NCBI GenBank assembly: GCA_937926325.1
Contig: CALAZQ010000423.1
Location: 1-5,426, forward strand
Length of the DNA: 5,426 nt
Direction of reading: 5' to 3'
From: an uncultured Planctomycetaceae bacterium
GTDB taxonomy: Bacteria; Planctomycetota; Planctomycetia; Pirellulales; UBA1268
Shown: positions 1-5,426 of the stretch, piece after piece
Layout: each line of letters opens with the position of its first letter
How positions within the stretch are numbered: position 1 is the first letter of the stretch
Notes under the pieces: generated by a model
The model's database searches: none
What the model was told of the DNA's origin: nothing
Seen by the model: only the letters and a program-made list of their open reading frames with translations
Made by a program: the position numbers and the translations under genes

Positions 1-1
1 C

Positions 2-15
2 GAGCCGGCGGGCTC
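2..15 (-). terminator. Hairpin directly after the stress-protein stop codon, possible terminator
   Basis: A perfect 5-bp inverted repeat (GAGCC / GGCTC) with a 4-nt loop begins immediately after the TAG stop of the universal stress protein gene. Its position and GC-rich stem suit transcription termination at the end of the gene cluster. The stem is short, and any following T-run lies outside the window, so intrinsic termination cannot be confirmed. It could also be a chance palindrome in GC-rich DNA. Confidence 0.3.
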
Positions 16-849
16 CTACTGCGCGAGATAGAGCGGCAGCGGGCTTTCCCGTAGGAGTTGCAGGGCTGTCTCACCGAAGAGTTTGCGGAGCAGCAGGTTC
101 TTGGCTGAGTTGCCCGCCACGATCAGGTCGGCACCCCAGTTCTGGGCATAGGGCACCAGTTCGTGGGAGGGATCGCCCGCGACAAAATCAGTTTCGATAC
201 TGCGACCATGGGCCTCGAAGTAGCCCTGCACCGCTTCCAGCCGCCGCTGGCAGGTGGCAGCATCACGCCCAAAGTGAATCACCCGGACCGCGGCGTTGGG
301 GTAGAGCCCCGACTGCACAAAGTGCTTGAAGGTTTTGGCGCTCTCCAGCGAGCCGGAGTAGGCCACCAGCACCCGGCCGATGGGCCGATAGCTATCGGAG
401 ACCGCGATAATCGGCCGCACACCGGCGGCCACCAGCCGCTCGAGGCTGTCGGTCGGCTCGGGCACCACGTCATGCTCAAAGAGACCGCTCAAGCCGAATA
501 CGCAGAGGTCGTGATACCGCACGAGATCGGCGGCGATTTCAAACGGGTCGCCAGTTCGCTCGCAGGTGCGGTGGGTCACACCGGCCTCACCGCACTTGCT
601 GGCAAACAGTTCGTTGGCCTTGGCAATTTCGGCTGACACCTTCTCCATGCGGTCGTGCCGCAGTTCGGCGGTCAGGGCCTCGACCCCGACGCCGATGGGC
701 CGTGGGCCGGTCCACTCCAGCCGGGTCTGGTCGATCACCGCCAGGCCAAGCAGTTCCGCCCCGTTGGTCTTGGCCAGTTCGACCGCATGACTGACCACCG
801 ACTCGGCCGAGCGGCTGGTTCCTAGTCCGACCAGAATGCGTTTGATCAT
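16..849 (-). CDS. Universal stress protein, tandem UspA domains
   Basis: This 277-residue soluble, presumably cytoplasmic protein has two Usp domains in tandem. The first covers about residues 1-150 and opens with MIKRILVGLGTS, the typical first beta strand of the family. The second covers about 157-277 and restarts with GRVLVAYSGS. Tandem Usp proteins usually act as stress or nucleotide-sensing regulators, but the target here is unknown. The usual ATP motif (G-x2-G-x9-G-S/T) is degraded. In domain 2, G246 and G259 are present, but the middle Gly is Ala249 and the residue after G259 is Glu260, followed by Thr261. In domain 1, G119-x2-G122 is present but the distal Gly-Ser is missing. ATP binding is therefore uncertain. 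The ATG is chosen because the family fold starts there; no clear Shine-Dalgarno sequence precedes it. The gene follows the ATPase by 67 bp and may be cotranscribed with it. It ends in TAG. Family assignment is firm; the specific role is not known. Confidence 0.93.
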   Translation of the reverse strand: MIKRILVGLGTSRSAESVVSHAVELAKTNGAELLGLAVIDQTRLEWTGPRPIGVGVEALTAELRHDRMEKVSAEIAKANELFASKCGEAGVTHRTCERTGDPFEIAADLVRYHDLCVFGLSGLFEHDVVPEPTDSLERLVAAGVRPIIAVSDSYRPIGRVLVAYSGSLESAKTFKHFVQSGLYPNAAVRVIHFGRDAATCQRRLEAVQGYFEAHGRSIETDFVAGDPSHELVPYAQNWGADLIVAGNSAKNLLLRKLFGETALQLLRESPLPLYLAQ

Positions 850-874
850 GGGGTTGCGTACTCACTGAGGACGA

Positions 875-890
875 TGCGGACGGGGCCGCA
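875..890 (-). repeat. Small inverted repeat in the ATPase-stress protein gap
   Basis: A 5-bp inverted repeat (TGCGG / CCGCA) around a 6-nt loop lies about midway in the 67-bp gap. On the minus-strand transcript one more G-U pair can close the base of the stem. No T-run follows it on the minus strand, so it is not a standard intrinsic terminator. It could be an RNA-stability or attenuation hairpin, an operator half-site pair, or chance. No convincing promoter was seen in this gap. Confidence 0.3.
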
Positions 891-916
891 CGACGACCAT
901 ATCACCGCCGCAATAA

Positions 917-3745
917 TCATCGCACACTTCCCCCGCGGCGACCACCAGCAGCAGACCAGTCCGGCCAAGGCAGCAGCTTTGCCAGTTCGATCACCGTCAC
1001 CGGCACGAGGGCAAGCCCGAGCACAAGGCCCCACTCTGCCTCAAGGGCCTGCTCAATCTCAAAGACCGACTGCACCCCCGGCAGCATCACCACTGCCAGT
1101 TGCAGCAGGCCCGACAGCAGAATGGCCAGCAGCAGCCAGGGGTTCGAAAAAAAGCCGAGGCCGAAGGCGGTCTGCCGTTCGCTGCGGCAGCCGATGGCAA
1201 AGAACAGCTGGGCGAAGGCGGCCACACAGAAGGTGATCGTGCGGGCCTCGGCCTCGCGGCAGGCCTCCCCCTGCCAGGTCAGCCAGAAGGCAACAATTGA
1301 GACGGCCGCGACCAAAAGCCCGTGGGCCAGAATCAGCAGCCCCCGCCGCAGCGGAATGACCGGCTCGCGGGGCGGCCGCGGAGCCCGGCTCATGATGTCC
1401 CGTTCAGGTGGCTCGAGGCCCAGAGCGAGGGCCGGCAGGCCGTCAGTGACCAGATTGAGCCAGAGAATCTGAATCGCCGCCAGCGGTGCCGGCCAGCCAG
1501 CGATTGCCGCGACAAACATCAGGATCACCTCCCCGGCATTGCAGGAGAGCAGATAGTGGATGAACTTCTGGATGTTGTCGTAGATGCCGCGGCCCTCCTC
1601 GACCGCGCTGACGATCGAGGCGAAGTTGTCGTCGGTCAGCACCATGTCGGAGGCTTCCTTGGTGACGTCGGTGCCGGTCACCCCCATGGCGATGCCGATG
1701 TCGGCCGCCCGCACCGCTGGGGCGTCGTTGACGCCGTCGCCGGTCATCGCCACCACCTCTCCCCGCCGCTGCCAAGCCTTCACGACCCGCAGCTTGTGCT
1801 CCGCCGACACGCGGGCATAGACCGCCACTTGGCCCACCGTCTCGACCAGGACATCGTCGTCGAGGCCATCAAGGTCGGCCCCGGTCACAGCCCGATCGCC
1901 ATCGGCATCGTCCACCAGCCGCAGTTCGCGACCGATCGCCAGGGCGGTCGCCGGATGATCGCCGGTAATCATCACCGGCCGAATGCCGGCTGAGCGGCAG
2001 GTCTCGACTGCGGCGCGAACCTCGTCGCGGGGCGGATCGATCATGCCGGCCAGACCAGCAAAGACGAGGTCCGCTTCATCGATGTCGGCGGCAGATGTCG
2101 CCGCGGCCGCTGCCTGTCCCTCGGTTGCCGGCAGGTTGTCATGCGGCTCAAGCTCCCGCCAGGCATGGGCCAGCACCCGCAGAGCCCGGTCGGCCATGCC
2201 GGCGGCAGTAGCCAGAATCTCCCGGCGGCGGTCGTCGGTCAGGCTGACCACCTCGCCGTTTCGTTGCTCGGCCACACAACGGCCCAGCAGGACCTCGGGG
2301 GCCCCCTTGGTGTAGACCAGCGGCCCTGCCTCTCGCCGCACCACCACCGACATCAGCTTCCGTTCGGAGTCGAATGGTTTTTCCAGCAGGATCGGCTCGT
2401 CGGCATCGTCCCCGCCGAGGCCCGCCTTGCGGGCGGCCACCACGAGTGCCCCTTCGGTCGGGTCACCCACCACCTGCCAGGTCGCCCCGTCACCGGTCGG
2501 CCGGATCGTGGCGTTGTTGCAGCGAAGGGCGATCGAAAGCAGCCGTCGCAGATCAGCGTCGTCGCGGGCCGTCACCGGTGTCGGCTCGCCATCGTCCGGC
2601 AGCCGCTTGAAGCTGCCGTGGGGGTCATAGCCCGCGCCACTGACCGCGTAGCGACCCGAAGGTGTCACGAGTTCGCGGACGGTCATTTCATTGCGGGTAA
2701 GCGTGCCGGTCTTGTCGGAACAGATCACGGTGACTGACCCGAGCGTCTCCACACTCGGCAGCCGCCGGACCAGTGCGTTGCGGGCGACCATTCGCTGTAG
2801 TCCGATCGCCAGCACCAGTGTCACCACCGCCGGTAATCCCTCGGGCACCGCCGCCACCGCCAGGCTGACGGCCCGCATCAGGACTTCCAGCAGGCTGCCG
2901 CCGCGGGCGACTTCGAGCAGAAAGATCACGCCCACCACCACGAGGCAGACGATGATGAGCAATCGGCCGAGTTCCCCGAGCCGCCGCTGCAGCGGTGTCA
3001 TTTCGGGTTCTGATCGCGACAGCAGGCTGGCAATCCGCCCGAGCTCAGTCTGCATGCCGGTCTGGGTCACCACCGCTACGGCATGGCCTGCCGCCACCAC
3101 CGTGCCAGCATGGACCATTGTCGCCCGGTCCCCCAAGCCCGCCGCCTCCGCCACCGCTGCATCAGCCTGCTTGCCGACCGGCTCAGACTCACCCGTCAGC
3201 GCCGACTCGGTCACCCGCAGGCTCGCGGACTTCAGCAGCCGGGCATCGGCCGGCACATTGTCACCCGCTTCGAGTTCGATCCGATCACCCGGCACCAGTT
3301 GGTCGGCCGGTAGCGACCGGGTCTCGCCGTCGCGGGTCACCCGGGCCTCGGGGGCTGACAGCTGCTTGAGCGCCGCAAGCGCCTGCCGGGCCCGCTCCTC
3401 CTGCAGAAAGCCGATCAGGCCGTTGACCAGCACGATTGCCACGATGGCTGCGGTATCGGCCCACTCGCCGACCAGGCCTGAGATCACCGCCGCAGCCAGC
3501 AGGATCAGGATGACGAGGTCTTGAAACTGCCGCAGTAGTTTTCGCCACCACGGCGGCGGCGGTGACTCCTGCAGTTGGTTCGGGCCCAACTCGACCAGCC
3601 GGGCGGCTGCCTGCGACTGAGCAAGCCCCGCAGCCGCATCAGTTTCCAGCCGCCGCACCACCTCAGCTGAAGCCAGTGCATGCCAGGCAATGCGGTTGTC
3701 GTCAGCCTCCCGGCTACGGTCGTTGGACTGGTTCTCGGCAGGCAT
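917..3745 (-). CDS. Cation-translocating P-type ATPase, Ca2+ type (P2A)
   Basis: This 942-residue integral membrane pump would couple ATP hydrolysis to cation export, most likely Ca2+ (possibly Mn2+). Domains in order: cation-ATPase N-terminal domain (about 20-90), M1-M2 (about 76-115), actuator domain with TGES at 184-187, M3-M4 (about 260-316) with PEGLP at 301-305, then the P-domain motif DKTGTLT with phosphorylated Asp344. Next come the N-domain (GDPTEGAL at 427-434, FDSERK at 458-463, KGAPE at 480-484), DPPR at 570-573, TGD at 594-596 and TGDGVND at 668-674, followed by M5-M10 (about 728-925). The ion-site residues E302 (M4), N736 and E739 (M5), and N764, T767 and D768 (M6) match SERCA E309, N768, E771, N796, T799 and D800. 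PEGLP, rather than PEGLL or a type III motif, argues against Na+/K+ and H+ pumps. The M8 position equivalent to SERCA Glu908 is Gln846. Length is normal for the family and there is no frameshift. An Ala-rich stretch (about 537-556) joins the N and P domains. The ATG is the only plausible start: an in-frame TAA lies 20 codons upstream, with no other ATG, GTG or TTG between. No Shine-Dalgarno sequence is evident. Substrate is inferred from homology. Confidence 0.96.
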   Translation of the reverse strand: MPAENQSNDRSREADDNRIAWHALASAEVVRRLETDAAAGLAQSQAAARLVELGPNQLQESPPPPWWRKLLRQFQDLVILILLAAAVISGLVGEWADTAAIVAIVLVNGLIGFLQEERARQALAALKQLSAPEARVTRDGETRSLPADQLVPGDRIELEAGDNVPADARLLKSASLRVTESALTGESEPVGKQADAAVAEAAGLGDRATMVHAGTVVAAGHAVAVVTQTGMQTELGRIASLLSRSEPEMTPLQRRLGELGRLLIIVCLVVVGVIFLLEVARGGSLLEVLMRAVSLAVAAVPEGLPAVVTLVLAIGLQRMVARNALVRRLPSVETLGSVTVICSDKTGTLTRNEMTVRELVTPSGRYAVSGAGYDPHGSFKRLPDDGEPTPVTARDDADLRRLLSIALRCNNATIRPTGDGATWQVVGDPTEGALVVAARKAGLGGDDADEPILLEKPFDSERKLMSVVVRREAGPLVYTKGAPEVLLGRCVAEQRNGEVVSLTDDRRREILATAAGMADRALRVLAHAWRELEPHDNLPATEGQAAAAATSAADIDEADLVFAGLAGMIDPPRDEVRAAVETCRSAGIRPVMITGDHPATALAIGRELRLVDDADGDRAVTGADLDGLDDDVLVETVGQVAVYARVSAEHKLRVVKAWQRRGEVVAMTGDGVNDAPAVRAADIGIAMGVTGTDVTKEASDMVLTDDNFASIVSAVEEGRGIYDNIQKFIHYLLSCNAGEVILMFVAAIAGWPAPLAAIQILWLNLVTDGLPALALGLEPPERDIMSRAPRPPREPVIPLRRGLLILAHGLLVAAVSIVAFWLTWQGEACREAEARTITFCVAAFAQLFFAIGCRSERQTAFGLGFFSNPWLLLAILLSGLLQLAVVMLPGVQSVFEIEQALEAEWGLVLGLALVPVTVIELAKLLPWPDWSAAGGRRGGSVR

Positions 3746-3804
3746 TGAGGAAGCTGTTTGTTGAAGGCGGTGACAGAATCCTTCACGACAATTGAGGGCA
3801 GTTT

Positions 3805-3818
3805 ATCGACTTCTCGAT
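3805..3818. repeat. Inverted repeat upstream of the ATPase gene, candidate operator or hairpin
   Basis: A perfect 5-bp inverted repeat, ATCGA / TCGAT, is separated by 4 nt and lies about 60-73 bp before the ATPase start codon. A near-palindrome at this distance could be a regulator binding site or a small leader hairpin. A 5-bp repeat is also expected by chance now and then, so the assignment is weak. Confidence 0.3.
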
Positions 3819-3859
3819 GGCACCCGCAGAAAGCCCGGAGCGGAAGCGACGGGACCCGC

Positions 3860-3879
3860 ACCAGTAGCAGCCGGCTGGT
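3860..3879 (-). terminator. Weak hairpin abutting the exchanger stop codon
   Basis: ACCAG and CTGGT form a 5-bp stem around a 10-nt loop immediately downstream of the exchanger TGA. A competing perfect palindrome, CAGCCGGCTG, overlaps it (3868-3877). There is no T-run afterwards on the minus strand, so efficient intrinsic termination is unlikely. It may be an mRNA 3'-end stabiliser or chance. Confidence 0.2.
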
Positions 3880-4896
3880 TCACGACGGCAGATAATAAAC
3901 CAGCAGCAGGCCGCCGAGCAGCACGAGCAGCATCAGAAAGGCATCGGGCTCGATCAGCGGCAGCCGCCGCTCGGCATGATAGAGCTGGCCGAGGATGGCG
4001 ATCGCCGTGGCGATGACCACCGCAAAGGCGGTCACCGCATGCGAGGCCGACACCGCCGCAAACAGCGGCCCCTCGTGAAAGGCATCGAGCGGGGCAAACA
4101 ACACCATGTTGAAGGCATTGCTGCCCAGCGTGTTGCCGATGGCCAGATCAATGGCTCCCAGCCGCACCGCGGTAATCGAGGCCACCAGCTCCGGCAGCGA
4201 GGTGCTCACCGCCACCAGCGTCGTGCCGACGAACGTACCGCCCAGCCCTGTCTGCTCGGCCAAGTCGCCCGCCACATGGGCAAGCCTCGGCCCGGTGAGC
4301 ACCAGCACCACTGCGGCGGCAGCGAAGAGCACCGCCGACCGCCAGAGCGGGCCAGTAGCAGCATGGGGCGGCTCTTCGGTGGCTGCTTCCGCCCGGGCCT
4401 CAGCCGCGAGCCGAGCCGAAATCCGCTGATCGATGAAGATCATCCGCGCCCCCAGCAGATAGGCCAACAGAATGGCCCACGACCAGCCACTCACGCCCAG
4501 CAGCGTCACCTCGGGCAGTCTGCCTGCTGTCAACACGGCAAGGCCGGCCAGCGAGGTCAGGGCGATGCCAAGGGTCGCCGAGAGGGCATGCGAGGCAGCC
4601 TCACGCGAGAGCATCCCTCGGCCAGAACGGATGGTCAGATCAACCCCGGCGAGGATCAGCAGGTTCATCAGGCTACTGCCAAAAAGGTCGCCGGCTGCCA
4701 GGTCAGTCAGGCCGGCCCGCACGGCGGCGATGTCGACCGACAGTTCGGGCAGCGAGGTCACTGCGGCCAGCATCAGGCTGCCGATCAGCAGCCGGCCCAG
4801 ACCGGTGAACTCAGCAATCGCATCAGCGGACCGGGCGAGCAGCGAGCCGGCCACGGCCACGATAACTGCGAGCAGCAGAAACTCTCCGAAGAGCAT
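3880..4896 (-). CDS. Ca2+/cation exchanger, CaCA superfamily (YrbG-like sodium/calcium antiporter)
   Basis: This 338-residue inner-membrane antiporter is expected to export Ca2+ in exchange for Na+ or H+. About ten membrane segments can be drawn (near 3-22, 33-60, 65-85, 108-124, 135-155, 185-203, 218-247, 250-270, 283-305 and 317-335). A short, charged, Ala/Glu-rich loop (about 156-184) separates the two halves. The two inverted alpha repeats are clear: alpha-1 at about 34-84 with TSLPEL (47-52) and GSSLMN (73-78), and alpha-2 at about 220-268 with TSLPEL (232-237) and GSNAFN (258-263). By alignment with NCX_Mj, the ion ligands T47, S48, E51, S74 and N78 and T232, S233, E236, S259 and N263 are kept, so activity is likely. 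NCX_Mj has Asp at the last position; Asn is common in relatives. Alpha-1 is the more divergent repeat. Length is close to the usual 320-340. The ATG has a good GGAG ribosome binding site. The gene starts 39 bp after the rhomboid stop, suggesting one transcript, and precedes the Ca2+-type ATPase. The coupling ion cannot be read from sequence. Confidence 0.94.
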   Translation of the reverse strand: MLFGEFLLLAVIVAVAGSLLARSADAIAEFTGLGRLLIGSLMLAAVTSLPELSVDIAAVRAGLTDLAAGDLFGSSLMNLLILAGVDLTIRSGRGMLSREAASHALSATLGIALTSLAGLAVLTAGRLPEVTLLGVSGWSWAILLAYLLGARMIFIDQRISARLAAEARAEAATEEPPHAATGPLWRSAVLFAAAAVVLVLTGPRLAHVAGDLAEQTGLGGTFVGTTLVAVSTSLPELVASITAVRLGAIDLAIGNTLGSNAFNMVLFAPLDAFHEGPLFAAVSASHAVTAFAVVIATAIAILGQLYHAERRLPLIEPDAFLMLLVLLGGLLLVYYLPS

Positions 4897-4903
4897 TGGA
4901 CGG

Positions 4904-4907
4904 CTCC
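4904..4907 (-). promoter_or_regulatory. Ribosome binding site of the exchanger gene
   Basis: On the minus strand GGAG lies 7 nt before the exchanger ATG, an ideal Shine-Dalgarno spacing, with an additional AGGA slightly further upstream. It supports the chosen start. An ATG further upstream in the 39-bp gap is out of frame. It is the only clear Shine-Dalgarno sequence among the starts visible in the window. Confidence 0.65.
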
Positions 4908-4935
4908 GTTTCCTCGGGGCTGCTGCAGCATTGGT

Positions 4936-5426
4936 CTACCCACCGTTACGCCGCCGCCGGAACGAGACCAGCTGGTCGGCCTGTCGACGGATGTCGCTGT
5001 CGCTGAGCGGCTTGGCCAGGATCAGCCCGGCAATGAACCCAGCCACATGGGCAGAATAGGCCACACCACCGCCGGTGTCCGAAAAGCCGAGGACGATCTG
5101 CATCAAAAAATAGATGCCCACCGCCACATAGCCAGGGACATCCATGATGATCCGCAGCAGGATCACGCTGACCCGCCGGTTGGGGTGAAGCACGAGATAG
5201 CCCCCGAGCACCCCGGAAATCGCCCCCGACGCCCCCAGGCAGGGTGTCAGCGCCTCCTCGCCCTGGGCGTTGAGAAAGACAAACGCCAGCGAGGCGAGCA
5301 CGCCACTGGCGAGATAGAAGATGATGTACCGCCAGTGGCCCATGTCGTCCTCGACGTTGTCGCCGAAGATGAACAGAAACCACATGTTGCCCAGCAGGTG
5401 CATCCAGCTGCCATGCAGAAAGATGC
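4936..5426 (-). CDS. Rhomboid-family intramembrane serine protease (5' end outside window)
   Basis: The reading frame stays open to the window edge, so the N-terminus and first membrane segment(s) are missing. The Met at 5403 is internal: the residues before it (IFLHGSW) continue the family motif FLHGSWMHLLGNMWFL. About 162 residues are visible. Counting from that Met, the family hallmarks are HLLGN (His2, Asn6), the catalytic GASG with Ser59 (codon 5227-5229), and AHVAG with catalytic His119 (codon 5047-5049). The Ser-His dyad and oxyanion Asn/His are therefore intact and the enzyme is probably active. It cleaves membrane proteins within or near their transmembrane segments in the inner membrane. 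The FGDNVED sequence after the first motif is typical of a large bacterial and archaeal rhomboid subgroup. The protein ends in a short basic tail (RRRRNGG) and TAG. It is the first gene of the visible run and lies 39 bp before the exchanger. Its substrate is unknown; a link to the neighbouring transporters is only suggested by position. Confidence 0.94.
   Translation of the reverse strand, partial: IFLHGSWMHLLGNMWFLFIFGDNVEDDMGHWRYIIFYLASGVLASLAFVFLNAQGEEALTPCLGASGAISGVLGGYLVLHPNRRVSVILLRIIMDVPGYVAVGIYFLMQIVLGFSDTGGGVAYSAHVAGFIAGLILAKPLSDSDIRRQADQLVSFRRRRNGG

Larger units (their letters stand above)
3746..3879 (-). other. 134-bp gap between exchanger and ATPase, probable leader of the ATPase gene
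   Basis: This is the largest noncoding stretch in the window and is less GC-rich near the ATPase start than the surrounding genes. It contains a short inverted repeat (3805-3818) and a weak hairpin abutting the exchanger stop. I looked for a sigma70-type promoter on the minus strand and saw only poor matches (for example GATAAA around 3802-3807 with no good -35). The size is compatible with either a separate ATPase promoter or an untranslated spacer in a longer operon. No small ORF with a convincing start was found here. Confidence 0.4.

Noticed and set aside
163..636. Plus-strand open frame opposite the universal stress protein gene
   Set aside because: It has no recognisable family and its composition is that of a reverse-complement shadow; the minus-strand frame has a clear Usp fold signature.
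2691..3524. Long plus-strand open frame (277 codons) opposite the ATPase gene
   Set aside because: It is antisense to highly conserved ATPase motifs, its translation is low-complexity Ser/Arg/Thr-rich with no recognisable domain, and long antisense open frames are expected opposite GC-rich genes.
3790..3835. Possible sigma70 promoter for the ATPase gene
   Set aside because: Only a partial -10-like GATAAA is visible, with no acceptable -35 at a normal spacing, so it is not reported as a promoter.
3505..3861. Minus-strand open frame covering the exchanger-ATPase gap and the ATPase N-terminus
   Set aside because: It is a different frame from the ATPase, has no recognisable domain, and most of its length is an out-of-frame reading of the conserved ATPase N-terminal domain.
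4472..5059. Plus-strand open frame spanning the exchanger-rhomboid junction
   Set aside because: It is antisense to two well-supported genes, Ser/Arg/Ala-rich, and without domain signatures.
5401..5403. Met at 5403 as the start of the rhomboid gene
   Set aside because: The frame stays open upstream and the preceding residues match the conserved rhomboid motif, so the true start is outside the window.
1..5426. Mobile element, CRISPR array, tRNA/rRNA or novel defence system
   Set aside because: No direct-repeat array, terminal repeats, transposase, RNA-gene signature or defence-type domain was seen; all coding space is explained by four known families.

Overview
This is a GC-rich bacterial chromosomal segment in which all four genes lie on the minus strand. 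Reading in the direction of transcription (high to low coordinates), they are: the C-terminal part of a rhomboid intramembrane serine protease (cut by the window edge at 5426), a complete CaCA-family Ca2+/cation exchanger (YrbG-like), a complete P-type ATPase of the Ca2+ (P2A) type, and a complete tandem-domain universal stress protein (UspA family). Coding sequence covers nearly the whole window. The gaps are 39, 134 and 67 bp, and no RNA gene, insertion sequence, CRISPR array or phage gene was seen.

The organism cannot be named from the sequence. Two of the three visible start codons (ATPase and stress protein) lack a recognisable Shine-Dalgarno sequence, and two of the four genes end in TAG. 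The high GC content, this gene mix and the weak ribosome binding sites would fit a planctomycete or a similar free-living GC-rich bacterium, but this is a low-confidence guess.

Layout: 4936-5426 rhomboid (partial); 4897-4935 short gap with a good ribosome binding site for the exchanger; 3880-4896 exchanger; 3746-3879 the longest gap, with a small inverted repeat and the likeliest place for a separate ATPase promoter; 917-3745 ATPase; 850-916 gap with a small hairpin; 16-849 universal stress protein; 1-15 a hairpin directly after its stop codon.

Functionally, the two central genes form a plausible cation (probably Ca2+) efflux pair. One is an ATP-driven, presumably high-affinity pump; the other is an ion-gradient-driven, presumably high-capacity exchanger. 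The stress protein and the rhomboid protease flank them, and any regulatory or quality-control link is inference. All recognised families are known. I found no convincing undescribed system. The points worth a second look are residue-level departures from family consensus in the transporters and the stress protein, and small inverted repeats in the gaps.
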